In this document: positions 33,353 through 41,452 of the stretch, one piece after another | Position numbering within the stretch: the stretch's first letter is position 1 | Layout of the letters: the number at the start of each line of letters is the position of its first letter | Assembly: GCF_000737245.1 (NCBI RefSeq) | Contig: NZ_JPQU01000067.1 | Location: forward strand, 158,354 to 222,353 | DNA: 64,000 bases | Direction of reading: 5' to 3' | Source: Pseudomonas syringae | Lineage (GTDB): Bacteria > Pseudomonadota > Gammaproteobacteria > Pseudomonadales > Pseudomonadaceae | Program-made: the position numbers and the translations under genes | Notes under the pieces: generated by a model | Told to the model about the DNA's origin: nothing | The model's input: only the letters and a program-made list of their open reading frames with translations | Databases searched by the model: none

Positions 33353-35023
33353 ATGACCATGCTCAAAGATCCATCGACCAAGTACCGCGCGTTTCCGACC
33401 ATCAATCTGCCTGACCGCACCTGGCCATCCAAGACCATCACTGAGGTGCCAATCTGGTGCAGTTCGGACCTTCGCGACGGTAACCAATCTCTGATCGAGC
33501 CCATGGATGCGGTCAAAAAGCTGCGTTTCTGGAAGACGCTGGTTAACGTTGGCGTCAAGGAAATCGAAGCCTCGTTCCCGGCCGCTTCGCAGACAGACTT
33601 CGACTTCGTTCGTACTTTGATCGAAGACGGCCATATTCCGGACGACACCACCATCCAAGTGCTGACCCAGGGCCGTGAAGACCTGATCGAGCGCACTTTC
33701 GAATCCCTGCGCGGGGCGAAGAAAGCCATCGTCCACTTGTATAACGCCACTTGCCCGTCGTTCCGCCGCATCGTGTTCAATCAGGACAAGGCCGGCGTCA
33801 AAGAAATCGCCGTGAGCGCCGCCAAGCTGTTCGTGAAATACGCCGCTCAGCAGCCAGAAACCCAATGGACGTTCGAATACTCGCCGGAAACCTTCAGCGC
33901 CACTGAGCTGGAGTTCTCCAAGGAAGTTTGCGATGCGGTCATTGAAGTCTGGAATGCGACGCCGCAAAACAAAGTGATCCTCAACCTGCCCGCTACGGTT
34001 GAAGTGGCCACGCCGAATATCTACGCCGACCAGATCGAGTGGTTCTGCCGCAATATCAACCGTCGCGACAGCGTGATCATCAGCCTGCACACCCACAACG
34101 ACCGTGGCACCGGCGTAGCCGCTACCGAGCTGGGCCTGCTGGCGGGTGCCGATCGCGTTGAAGGCTGCCTGTTCGGCAACGGCGAGCGGACTGGCAACGT
34201 CGACCTGGTCACTGTGGCCTTGAACATGTACACCCAGGGCATCAACCCAGGCCTGGATTTCTCGGATATTGACGGCGTGCGCAAGGTCGTCGAAGAGTGC
34301 AACCAGATCCCGGTTCACCCACGTGCACCTTACGTCGGCGACCTGGTTCACACCGCGTTCTCCGGCTCCCACCAGGACGCCATTCGCAAGGGTTTCGCTC
34401 AGCAAAAAGACGGCGCTCTGTGGGAAGTCCCTTACTTGCCAATCGACCCGGCTGACATTGGCCGTAGCTACGAAGCGGTGATTCGCGTCAACAGCCAGTC
34501 TGGCAAAGGCGGCATCGCCTACCTGCTGGAGCAGGAATACGGCATCTCCCTGCCACGTCGCATGCAGATCGAGTTCAGCCAGGTTGTGCAGGGCGAAACG
34601 GATCGTCTGGGCCTGGAAATGTCCGCTCAGCAGATTTACTCGCTTTTCAAGGCCGAGTATCTGCAAGCCAACAAACCTTACGCGCTGATCAGCCATCGCT
34701 TGCAGGAAGAGAACAACACCAGCGCGGTGGACGCAGAAGTCAGCGTCAACGACGAAACCCAGCGCTGGAAAGGCAAAGGCAATGGCGCTCTGGAAGCGCT
34801 GGTTTCAAGCCTGCCCGTTGGTGTGGAAATCATGGATTACAACGAGCACGCCATCGGCGCAGGTACCACGGCCAAGGCCGCTGCTTACATCGAGCTGCGT
34901 GTAAACGGTGATCGTGCAGTGCATGGCGTGGGCGTCGATGAAAACATCACCACCGCCAGCTTCAAAGCATTGTTCAGCGCGCTGAACCGCTCGCTCAGCC
35001 AGGCCGAAGCTAAAGCCGCGTGA
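33353..35023 (+). CDS. leuA: 2-isopropylmalate synthase
   Basis: Condenses acetyl-CoA with 2-oxoisovalerate, the committed step of leucine synthesis. The 556-residue protein is of the longer LeuA type. A catalytic TIM barrel (about 30-310) holds CSSDLRDGNQSLIEPM and SLHTHNDRGTGVAATELGLL with the HxH metal ligands, and a C-terminal regulatory domain (about 435-555) should bind leucine for feedback inhibition. The ATG at 33353 has AGGA nine bases upstream. Single gene with a long leader region; leuB, leuC and leuD are not in this window. Confidence 0.96.
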   Translation: MTMLKDPSTKYRAFPTINLPDRTWPSKTITEVPIWCSSDLRDGNQSLIEPMDAVKKLRFWKTLVNVGVKEIEASFPAASQTDFDFVRTLIEDGHIPDDTTIQVLTQGREDLIERTFESLRGAKKAIVHLYNATCPSFRRIVFNQDKAGVKEIAVSAAKLFVKYAAQQPETQWTFEYSPETFSATELEFSKEVCDAVIEVWNATPQNKVILNLPATVEVATPNIYADQIEWFCRNINRRDSVIISLHTHNDRGTGVAATELGLLAGADRVEGCLFGNGERTGNVDLVTVALNMYTQGINPGLDFSDIDGVRKVVEECNQIPVHPRAPYVGDLVHTAFSGSHQDAIRKGFAQQKDGALWEVPYLPIDPADIGRSYEAVIRVNSQSGKGGIAYLLEQEYGISLPRRMQIEFSQVVQGETDRLGLEMSAQQIYSLFKAEYLQANKPYALISHRLQEENNTSAVDAEVSVNDETQRWKGKGNGALEALVSSLPVGVEIMDYNEHAIGAGTTAKAAAYIELRVNGDRAVHGVGVDENITTASFKALFSALNRSLSQAEAKAA

Positions 35024-35032
35024 TAGTGGCCT

Positions 35033-35106
35033 TGTAGGAGTTGCCGAAGGCTGCGAAGGGCGGAGTGTCAGGCCAGGCGCTTGCGCAGACTTCGGCAGCT
35101 CCTACA
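35033..35106. repeat. REP-type palindrome, TGTAGGAGCTGCCGAAG family
   Basis: 74-bp element with 23-bp arms (35033-35055 and 35084-35106) that match at 21 of 23 positions, reading TGTAGGAGTTGCCGAAGGC at the left. It begins 10 bases after leuA and precedes a terminator. Confidence 0.82.
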
Positions 35107-35156
35107 GGTTATCCAGCATGGTTTTCTGATACACGGCATCCCGATTCGCGATAAAC

Positions 35157-35192
35157 AAAAAGGCCCTGAAGTGAAAGCTTCAGGGCCTTTTT
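35157..35192. terminator. Bidirectional terminator between leuA and the FlxA-like gene
   Basis: Perfect 15-bp stem AAAAAGGCCCTGAAG / CTTCAGGGCCTTTTT with a 6-base loop. It has A- and T-runs on both sides and serves the convergent leuA and FlxA-like genes. Confidence 0.92.
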
Positions 35193-35209
35193 TATTGGTG
35201 CTTGCCGGA

Positions 35210-35620
35210 TCAGGCGGTGGTATTGACAGAGACTGCCATAGCTTGCAGCAACGATCCCTGCAGCGCAGTCAATTGCGCCATGGTTCCAGAGATCTGTTGC
35301 TGAATTGCCATGATACGTTGCATCTTTTCCTGCTCCGAACCTTTGCTGTTCTGGGCCGCTGCCAGTTGCTGTTGCTGTTGCTGCAATTGCTTCTCAACTT
35401 GCTCAATCTGCTCTTTGAGCTGCTGGATGATCTGCTCCTTGATGGTCTTCGGCGCAGTAGCTTCAGTTGACTCATCTGCGGCCGCAGTACCTGACATGTC
35501 GAGACTGAGTTTAGTGGCATCGCTCGACTGGGCGTCTGCCGCGACCGTCTCATCACCAGACTTGATGGCAGTTTTGAGGATCGGAGTGTAAGTGCTGAGA
35601 GAACTCATATTGATATTCAT
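35210..35620 (-). CDS. Glutamine-rich coiled-coil protein, FlxA-like
   Basis: 136 residues. The start MNINMSSLSTYTPILKTAIK is set by AGGAGT eight bases upstream of the ATG at 35618-35620; a longer in-frame start at 35707 is unlikely. Residues 55-110 form a coiled coil rich in Gln and Lys (KEQIIQQLKEQIEQVEKQL), followed by a second helix (QQISGTMAQLTALQGSLLQAM). The pattern resembles FlxA-like proteins (Pfam FlxA), small proteins of unknown role, some in the flagellar regulon. No signal peptide. Function not assigned. Confidence 0.68.
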   Translation of the reverse strand: MNINMSSLSTYTPILKTAIKSGDETVAADAQSSDATKLSLDMSGTAAADESTEATAPKTIKEQIIQQLKEQIEQVEKQLQQQQQQLAAAQNSKGSEQEKMQRIMAIQQQISGTMAQLTALQGSLLQAMAVSVNTTA

Positions 35621-35716
35621 GGATAGACTCCTGATCGGTACCTGCGGTATCGGCAGACGTAGGTAAAACTGAAGCTGCCGATAACCGCAAAATGTGACGC
35701 ACACCACAGGAGCGCA

Positions 35717-36508
35717 TCATCGAATGTCGAAGGTGTCCGCGTCGAGATTGGCCGGAAATTTGGTGCGGTACGCTGCGAGCTCTGCAGCGCTCAACGACAC
35801 TTCGAAAACGCCGTCAGCCTCTCCGGCGCTGAACAGGCTCTCACCCTGAAAATCCAGCACCTGACTGTCACCGGTATAGGCAAAGCCTTTGCCGTCGGTG
35901 CCGATCCGGTTGACCGCCGCGACATAGCACAGATTTTCAATGGCCCGTGCAGGTAACAGGCGGTTCCAGTGCAAGCGACGAGCCCCCGGCCAATTGGCCG
36001 TATAGAGCAGCAGATCAGTGTCCTGGGCGTCACGGCTCCAGACCGGGAATCGAAGGTCGTAACAAATCAACGGGCGAACCCGCCAGCCTTTGAGTTCGAA
36101 CTGCACCTGACGGTCGCCCGGACTGTAGTGCTCATGCTCGCCAGCCATGCGAAACAAATGACGTTTGTCATAATGCAGCAACTCACCATCTGGCCGGGCC
36201 CACAACAAGCGGTTGCGATGGGTACCGTCTGCGGCTTTGACGATAATGCTGCCCGTCACCACCGCCTGTAGCCGCTTGGCCTGGGCCATCATCCATTTGG
36301 ATGTCGGACCTTCCTCCGGCTCGGCCAGGGTTTCTGAGGCCATGGAAAAGCCCGTAGTGAACATCTCCGGCAGAATCACCAGGTCCACTTCAGTGGCCGG
36401 CTCAAGCAGCAATGCAAAATGCTCAAGATTGGCCTGACGGTCGTGCCAGACCAAACATGTCTGCACCAGCGCCACTTTAAGATCGGGTAAATGGGTCAGA
36501 TCGCGCAT
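35717..36508 (-). CDS. Carbon-nitrogen hydrolase, omega-amidase type (YafV-like)
   Basis: 263 residues of the nitrilase superfamily. The catalytic triad is visible: Glu48 in ILPEMFTTGF, Lys115 in YDKRHLFRM and Cys149 in LICYDLRFP. The F-x-M and EHEHY features fit omega-amidase YafV/NIT2, which hydrolyses alpha-ketoglutaramate or alpha-ketosuccinamate. It overlaps the end of the aminotransferase gene by 13 bases. That pairing makes sense: a glutamine-dependent transaminase produces the keto-amide that omega-amidase then removes. Confidence 0.85.
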   Translation of the reverse strand: MRDLTHLPDLKVALVQTCLVWHDRQANLEHFALLLEPATEVDLVILPEMFTTGFSMASETLAEPEEGPTSKWMMAQAKRLQAVVTGSIIVKAADGTHRNRLLWARPDGELLHYDKRHLFRMAGEHEHYSPGDRQVQFELKGWRVRPLICYDLRFPVWSRDAQDTDLLLYTANWPGARRLHWNRLLPARAIENLCYVAAVNRIGTDGKGFAYTGDSQVLDFQGESLFSAGEADGVFEVSLSAAELAAYRTKFPANLDADTFDIR

Positions 36509-37644
36509 AATTTTTCCGCTGCTTGGCGCAACGTCTCCTCACGCTTTGCGAAGCACAGCCTGATGATGCGCTGCCCCTCAGGTGGGCTCTGGTAGAACAC
36601 CGAGACTGGAATGCTTGCCACGCCATGTTCTCGGGTCATCCACAACGACATTTCGACGTCGTCCAGATCCGGACGAATCTGTGAATAGTCCACCAGCTGG
36701 AAGTAAGTCCCTCCGACCGGGTTGAACTTGAATCGAGAGCTGCGTAGCTGGTCGCAGAAAAAATCGCGCTTGGCCTGGTAGAACGCAGGCAGCTCTTGAA
36801 CGTGTTCCGGGTGCTCGGCCATGAAATCAGCCAGCGCCCACTGCAAAGGCGTAACGCCGCAGAAACTGACGAATTGGTGAACCTTGCGCATCTCGGCGGT
36901 CAAGGCCGGAGGTGAGACGATGTAGCCGGTTTTCCAACCAGTCACGTGGTAGGTCTTGCCGAACGAACTGACCACAAACGCGCGCTGATACAGCTCTTCA
37001 TGGGCCAGTACGCTGGCATGCTCGACGCCGTCAAACACCAGATGCTCGTAGACTTCATCACTGACCAGATAGATATCGCGATTGGCGATCAACGCTGCCA
37101 ACTGATCAAGCTCGGCCCGTGTGATCAAAGCCCCGCTGGGGTTGTGTGGGCTATTGATAATGATCATGCGGGTGCGCGAGCTCAATGCATCTTGCAGCTT
37201 TTGCCAGTCAATGGAGAAATCATCCAGACCGAGCTGCACATGCACGCAGCGCCCCCCGGCTAATTCCACAGAAGGTTCGTAACTGTCGTAGCAGGGGTCG
37301 AAGACAATGACTTCATCGCCAGGGCGAATGACAGTTTGAATAGCGCAGAAGATTGCCTGTGTCGCACCCGGGGTAATCGTGACTTCGGTATCGGGATCGA
37401 CCTGGCGGCCGTAGCTGCGGGCGATTTTGGCCGCAACCTGTTGGCGCAATGCGGGCAAACCGGTCATGGGTGCGTATTGGTTATGGCCTTCGGTTACGTG
37501 GCGGCAAAGCGCATCACGCAACGCTTGGGGACCATCGAAATCAGGAAAACCCTGGGACAGGTTAATAGCGCCCGTCTCGGCAGCCAGCTGAGACATGACG
37601 GTAAAAATAGTGGTGCCAACATTGGGCAACTTGCTCTCGATCAT
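36496..37644 (-). CDS. Class I/II pyridoxal-phosphate aminotransferase, methionine/glutamine type (YbdL-like)
   Basis: 382 residues. Fold type I enzyme with NLSQGFPDFDGPQAL at the N-terminus, IINSPHNPSGAL near 165-175, SDEVYEHLVF and the PLP lysine in VSSFGKTYHVTGWKTGY. The start MIESKLPNVGTTIFTVMSQL and overall pattern match YbdL-type methionine aminotransferase. Together with the downstream omega-amidase it could complete the last step of methionine salvage (transamination of 4-methylthio-2-oxobutyrate with glutamine). The ATG is at 37642-37644. A terminator just upstream isolates it from der. Confidence 0.87.
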   Translation of the reverse strand: MIESKLPNVGTTIFTVMSQLAAETGAINLSQGFPDFDGPQALRDALCRHVTEGHNQYAPMTGLPALRQQVAAKIARSYGRQVDPDTEVTITPGATQAIFCAIQTVIRPGDEVIVFDPCYDSYEPSVELAGGRCVHVQLGLDDFSIDWQKLQDALSSRTRMIIINSPHNPSGALITRAELDQLAALIANRDIYLVSDEVYEHLVFDGVEHASVLAHEELYQRAFVVSSFGKTYHVTGWKTGYIVSPPALTAEMRKVHQFVSFCGVTPLQWALADFMAEHPEHVQELPAFYQAKRDFFCDQLRSSRFKFNPVGGTYFQLVDYSQIRPDLDDVEMSLWMTREHGVASIPVSVFYQSPPEGQRIIRLCFAKREETLRQAAEKLCAI

Positions 37645-37718
37645 GGCGCCTTTTTCCTGCTAAACGCCCGGCTCCACGGCGGCACGGGGTCTGGCAGGAT
37701 AGCCCATGGAGCGAACAT

Positions 37719-37746
37719 AAAAAAAGGCGCTATTAGCGCCTTTTTT
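37719..37746. terminator. Terminator upstream of the aminotransferase gene
   Basis: Stem AAAAAAGGCGC / GCGCCTTTTTT with a 5-base loop. It should stop minus-strand transcription coming from der and its REP palindrome before the aminotransferase. Between it and the palindrome (37747-37888) I see only a degenerate half-REP around 37831-37873. Confidence 0.88.
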
Positions 37747-37888
37747 GGAGAAAGCCTGTTACAGGATGACGCATAACCAACTTAGGGAGACCCTGTGTTT
37801 AGCCGCAACTTCCCTGCGCCTTAACCGGCGCCATCGCGAGCAAGGTGGAGCGCCACCCCGGTCACTCCTACAGTTGAAACGAGATCTT

Positions 37889-38004
37889 TGTGGGAGCGGT
37901 GCTTGGCCTGGGCGGCATTCCGACGATAAGGTCCACGCGATCTGAAGTGAATCGCGTCCGGCCTTATCGTCGGAATGCCGCCCTGGCCAAGCACCGCTCC
38001 CACA
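37889..38004. repeat. Extended REP-type palindrome, copy B
   Basis: 116-bp palindrome with 43-bp arms (37889-37931 and 37962-38004) identical at 42 of 43 positions. Arms run from TGTGGGAGCGGTGCTTGG outside to GGCATTCCGACGATAAGG inside, the same plan as 11874-11996, with a different loop. It begins 9 bases after the der stop codon. Confidence 0.88.
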
Positions 38005-38013
38005 TAAGTCCTA

Positions 38014-39486
38014 TCAGCGCTTGTCTCTACGCTTCTTGTCGGCTTTCTTGTGGTGGGACATCATCCGACGCTTCTTGTTGACCTGACGGTCTGTCAGCGT
38101 GTTTTTGTTGCCCTCGTAAGGGTTCTCGCCTCCCTTGAACTCGATGCGGATCGGCGTACCGACCAGTTTGAGTACACGCCGGTAGGTGTTTTCCAGATAA
38201 CGGACGTAAGACTTGGGTACTTTCTCGACCTGGTTACCGTGGATCACGATCAGCGGCGGGTTGGCACCACCCAAGTGAGCGTAACGCAGCTTGATACGGC
38301 GGCTGCCGACCATCGGTGGCGCGTGCTCGCTGACCGCATCTTCAAGAATCTGCGTCAGACGGCTGGTTGGCCAGCGGGTAACGGCCGACTTGAACGAGTT
38401 CTGCACCGATTGGTAAAGGTTGCCCACACCCGTGCCGTGCAGCGCGGAGATGAAGTGGATGTCCGCGAAGTCGACAAAGAACAACCGGCGTTCCAGCTCG
38501 GTCTTCACGTAGTCGCGCTCGCTCGGAACCATGCCGTCCCATTTGTTCAGGGCGATAACCAATGCGCGGCCTGCTTCCAGAGCGAAGCCCAACAGGTTCA
38601 AATCGTGATCGACCACGCCTTCACGGGCGTCCATTACGAAGATCACCACGTTGGCGTCTTTGATCGCCTGCAGGGTTTTCACCACGGAGAACTTTTCGAC
38701 TTCTTCGTGGATCTTGCCGCGCTTGCGCACACCAGCGGTGTCGATCAGCGTGTACTTCTCGTCGTTACGCTCGAACGGGATGTAGATACTGTCGCGAGTG
38801 GTGCCTGGCTCGTCATAAACGATGACCCGGTCTTCACCGAGCATACGGTTGACCAGCGTCGACTTGCCAACGTTAGGGCGACCGATGATGGCAATCTTGA
38901 TACCGTCTTTTTCGCTTGGGCCCGGGATGCGCTTGGCTTCCTGACCTTCGGCTACAACTTCCGGCTCGCCTTCTTCTTCATCTTCGCCTTCATCCTTGGG
39001 GAATTGGCTAAGGGCGATTTCCAGCATCTGGCTGATGCCACGACCGTGAGCACCAGCGACCGGAATGGCGTCCCCCATACCCAGCGGCGAGAACTCGGCG
39101 CGGGCCATTTCAGGGTCGATGTTGTCAACCTTGTTGGCGACCACGTAGGAACGCTTGCCACGCTTGCGAAGGTGCTCGCCGATCATCTGATCCGCAGCGG
39201 TAAAGCCTGCACGAGCATCACACAGGAACAGAACGACATCAGCTTCTTCGATGGCCAGCAATGACTGCTCGGCCATCTTTTCGTCCATACCGTGTTCGTC
39301 ACCGGAAATACCACCGGTGTCGATCAGAATATAGGAGCGCCCTTGCCACTTGGCCTCACCGTATTGGCGATCACGGGTCAGACCGGACAGATCGCCGACG
39401 ATAGCGTCGCGAGTCCTGGTCAGGCGGTTGAACAAGGTGGACTTGCCGACGTTCGGTCGACCCACCAGGGCGATTACGGGAACCAT
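38014..39486 (-). CDS. der: Ribosome-associated GTPase Der (EngA)
   Basis: 490 residues with two tandem GTPase domains, needed for 50S subunit maturation. The first has GRPNVGKSTLFNRL near 9-22 and DTGGI; the second has IIGRPNVGKSTLVNRM near 205-220, DTAGVRKRG and NKWDGM. A KH-like domain follows (about 365-490), with the basic tail KKADKKRRDKR. An acidic linker (DEGEDEEEGEPE) joins the GTPase domains. ATG 39484-39486 follows GGAGAG; a GTG four codons upstream overlaps that site and was rejected. Confidence 0.96.
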   Translation of the reverse strand: MVPVIALVGRPNVGKSTLFNRLTRTRDAIVGDLSGLTRDRQYGEAKWQGRSYILIDTGGISGDEHGMDEKMAEQSLLAIEEADVVLFLCDARAGFTAADQMIGEHLRKRGKRSYVVANKVDNIDPEMARAEFSPLGMGDAIPVAGAHGRGISQMLEIALSQFPKDEGEDEEEGEPEVVAEGQEAKRIPGPSEKDGIKIAIIGRPNVGKSTLVNRMLGEDRVIVYDEPGTTRDSIYIPFERNDEKYTLIDTAGVRKRGKIHEEVEKFSVVKTLQAIKDANVVIFVMDAREGVVDHDLNLLGFALEAGRALVIALNKWDGMVPSERDYVKTELERRLFFVDFADIHFISALHGTGVGNLYQSVQNSFKSAVTRWPTSRLTQILEDAVSEHAPPMVGSRRIKLRYAHLGGANPPLIVIHGNQVEKVPKSYVRYLENTYRRVLKLVGTPIRIEFKGGENPYEGNKNTLTDRQVNKKRRMMSHHKKADKKRRDKR

Positions 39487-39522
39487 GCGGCTCTCCACTT
39501 CGTTATTTCAGAAAATACAAAA

Positions 39523-39591
39523 GCCGCTGCAAGGCAGCGGCCGGAGTTCGGAGCAGCACCTTTCAGTGCTGCAGACCCTGCCGTAGCAGGG
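39523..39591 (-). terminator. Three hairpins between bamB and der, the last a probable terminator
   Basis: On the minus strand, GCAGGG/CCCTGC-type (39576-39591) and GCAGCAC/GTGCTGC (39553-39572) hairpins are followed by GCCGCTGC/GCAGCGGC (39523-39541), then TTTTGTATTTTC. The last has the form of an intrinsic terminator between bamB and der. The genes may therefore be only partly co-transcribed. Confidence 0.65.
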
Positions 39592-39627
39592 CTGCGAGAG
39601 GTCCAGGACCTCAAGCATAGACAGTCA

Positions 39628-40770
39628 TTACTTGATCGTCAGGGCTTCCAGCTTGCCGCTGTTGCCATAGACATAAATCATGTCGCCAACCACCAGCGGA
39701 CGTGCACGAAGGCCGTCGCTGTCAATGCGCTCGCGACCCACGAAACGACCATCAACCTGGCTCAACAGGTGCAGATAGCCTTCCATGTCGCCGACCGCCA
39801 CATAGCTTGAGTAGACTTCCGGCGCACCAAGTTGACGGCGGGCCAGAGCGTCATTGCTCCACAATGCAGTGGACGAACGCTCATCGATACCTTCGACGGT
39901 GCCGGACGCCAGGCTCGCGTAAACGCTGCCGAAGCCTTGGGCTACGCCCGAATAGCTCGACGCATCACGCTGCCAGAGTACACGACCGCTCTCCAGGTCA
40001 AGACCGGCAACCCGACCCTGATAGCTGGCAACGTACAAAGTGCCACCCGAAAGCAGCAGACCGCCGTCGATATCAACGACTCGATCCAGCTCCGAGCGAC
40101 CTTGCGGTACCGCAACACGCTGTTCCCAGATCGGTACGCCGTTGGACGTATCCAGCGCTACGACTTTACCGGTCGACAGACCAGCCACTGCGAGACGGTT
40201 GGTCACGATCGGCGCACCAGTACCACGAAGGGTCAGTACGGCCGGAGTGCTTTCGTAGATCCAGCGCTGGTTACCAGTGGCGGCGTCAAAGCCGATCACG
40301 CGGTCGTCCTGAGTCTGGACAACAACCACATCACCGTTGGTAGCAGGGGGAGCCAGAACTTCACTGGTCACCCGCGCACGCCATTTTTCTTCGCCGGTAG
40401 CCGAATCCAGAACGACCACTTCACCTTTCAGGGTGCCGACCATGAGCATGCCGTAACCTACGCCAACGGCGCCAGAAACAGGCAATTCAAGGTCTTTTTC
40501 CCAGGCTACGTTGCCGTTCATGCGATCCATGGACACGATGTAGCCGGCTACGTCGCTGGCGAAGATATGATCGCCATCGATAGCTGGAACCAGCATGTTG
40601 TAGGTTTCACCCTGACCATCACCGATGGAACGGCTCCACTGCTTCTGCAGCACGACTTCTTCTTTGAAGTCGGTCAGTTCCGCTGGAGGCAATTCCTTCT
40701 TGCTGTTGCTGCTGCAACCCGCGGCCAAAATGGCCAGAGCCAGCAATGCTGCATGTTTCCAACGGATCAC
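39628..40770 (-). CDS. bamB: Outer membrane assembly lipoprotein BamB
   Basis: Beta-propeller lipoprotein of the BAM complex that inserts beta-barrel proteins into the outer membrane. The 380-residue protein starts at GTG 40768-40770 with AAGGGG nine bases upstream; the ATG three codons earlier sits directly against that site and is less likely. Signal peptide with lipobox LAAGC, then eight PQQ-like blades such as VVLDSATGEEKWRARV, VIGFDAATGNQRWIYES and VVALDTSNGVPIWEQRV. It begins one base past the yfgM stop. Confidence 0.94.
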   Translation of the reverse strand: MIRWKHAALLALAILAAGCSSNSKKELPPAELTDFKEEVVLQKQWSRSIGDGQGETYNMLVPAIDGDHIFASDVAGYIVSMDRMNGNVAWEKDLELPVSGAVGVGYGMLMVGTLKGEVVVLDSATGEEKWRARVTSEVLAPPATNGDVVVVQTQDDRVIGFDAATGNQRWIYESTPAVLTLRGTGAPIVTNRLAVAGLSTGKVVALDTSNGVPIWEQRVAVPQGRSELDRVVDIDGGLLLSGGTLYVASYQGRVAGLDLESGRVLWQRDASSYSGVAQGFGSVYASLASGTVEGIDERSSTALWSNDALARRQLGAPEVYSSYVAVGDMEGYLHLLSQVDGRFVGRERIDSDGLRARPLVVGDMIYVYGNSGKLEALTIK

Positions 40771-40771
40771 G

Positions 40772-41413
40772 TCACGCATCCCCTTTGGCCAAGTCGTCGA
40801 GCTTCATTTGTAAGCCACCAACGGCCGCTTCTTCAGACAGCGCGGTTTTGGCTTTTTGGTATGCAGCATGAGCCTCATCGGTGCGACCCAGCTGCACCAG
40901 CAGATCGCCCTTGAGTTCTTCACGGCTAGCCAGGAACGACTTGTCGGCATCGCCTTCAAGCAGTTTCAGAGCGTCATCAGCCTTGTTTTGAGCAGCCAGA
41001 ACACGCGCCAGACGCTGACGAGCGATCTCGCCCAATGCAGGACTGGCAGGCTTGTCATTGACTAGCTTGAGTTCGGCCGCCGCATCATCGAGCTTGCCAT
41101 TATCCACGGCCACCTTGGCCACGAACAGGCTGCCGTACTGAGCGTATGGCGTACCGCCATACTCATTCTTGAGTTTGCTGGCGATATCGGCAACGCGCGC
41201 CGTGTCGGCCTGGCCGCTTGGGGTGAGGGCAGTTTCCAGCAATTGCTGGTACAGCGCCGACGCACCTTGCGACTGATTGCTTTCGTATCTGGTCCAGGCC
41301 TGCCAGCCAAGAACCACTACCAACGCCAGCAAACCACCAGTCAACAGGGGTTTGCCGTTGCGCTGCCACCAGTCCTTCATTGCCGCCAGTTCATCATCTT
41401 CAGTACCTGACAC
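40772..41413 (-). CDS. yfgM: YfgM family TPR protein, SecYEG-associated
   Basis: 213 residues. One N-terminal membrane segment (PLLTGGLLALVVVLGWQAW, about 22-40) anchors a periplasmic TPR-like domain (about 60-205). In E. coli YfgM binds the SecYEG translocon with PpiD and helps periplasmic chaperone networks. Lies between hisS and bamB, the usual order. ATG at 41411-41413. Confidence 0.9.
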   Translation of the reverse strand: MSGTEDDELAAMKDWWQRNGKPLLTGGLLALVVVLGWQAWTRYESNQSQGASALYQQLLETALTPSGQADTARVADIASKLKNEYGGTPYAQYGSLFVAKVAVDNGKLDDAAAELKLVNDKPASPALGEIARQRLARVLAAQNKADDALKLLEGDADKSFLASREELKGDLLVQLGRTDEAHAAYQKAKTALSEEAAVGGLQMKLDDLAKGDA

Positions 41414-41452
41414 CCCAATACTCCTATTTGCTAAATCGGCTGTTAATCAGCT

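Noticed and set aside
33215..34696. 493-codon open frame on the minus strand, opposite leuA
   Set aside because: Antisense shadow of leuA; the leuA frame is complete and carries all catalytic motifs.
37831..37873. Possible further REP element (CATCGCGAGCAAGG ... CACTCCTACAG)
   Set aside because: Only one degenerate half is visible and no matching arm was found, so it is mentioned but not listed as an element.
38050..39264. 404-codon open frame on the plus strand, opposite der
   Set aside because: Antisense shadow of der with no family features.
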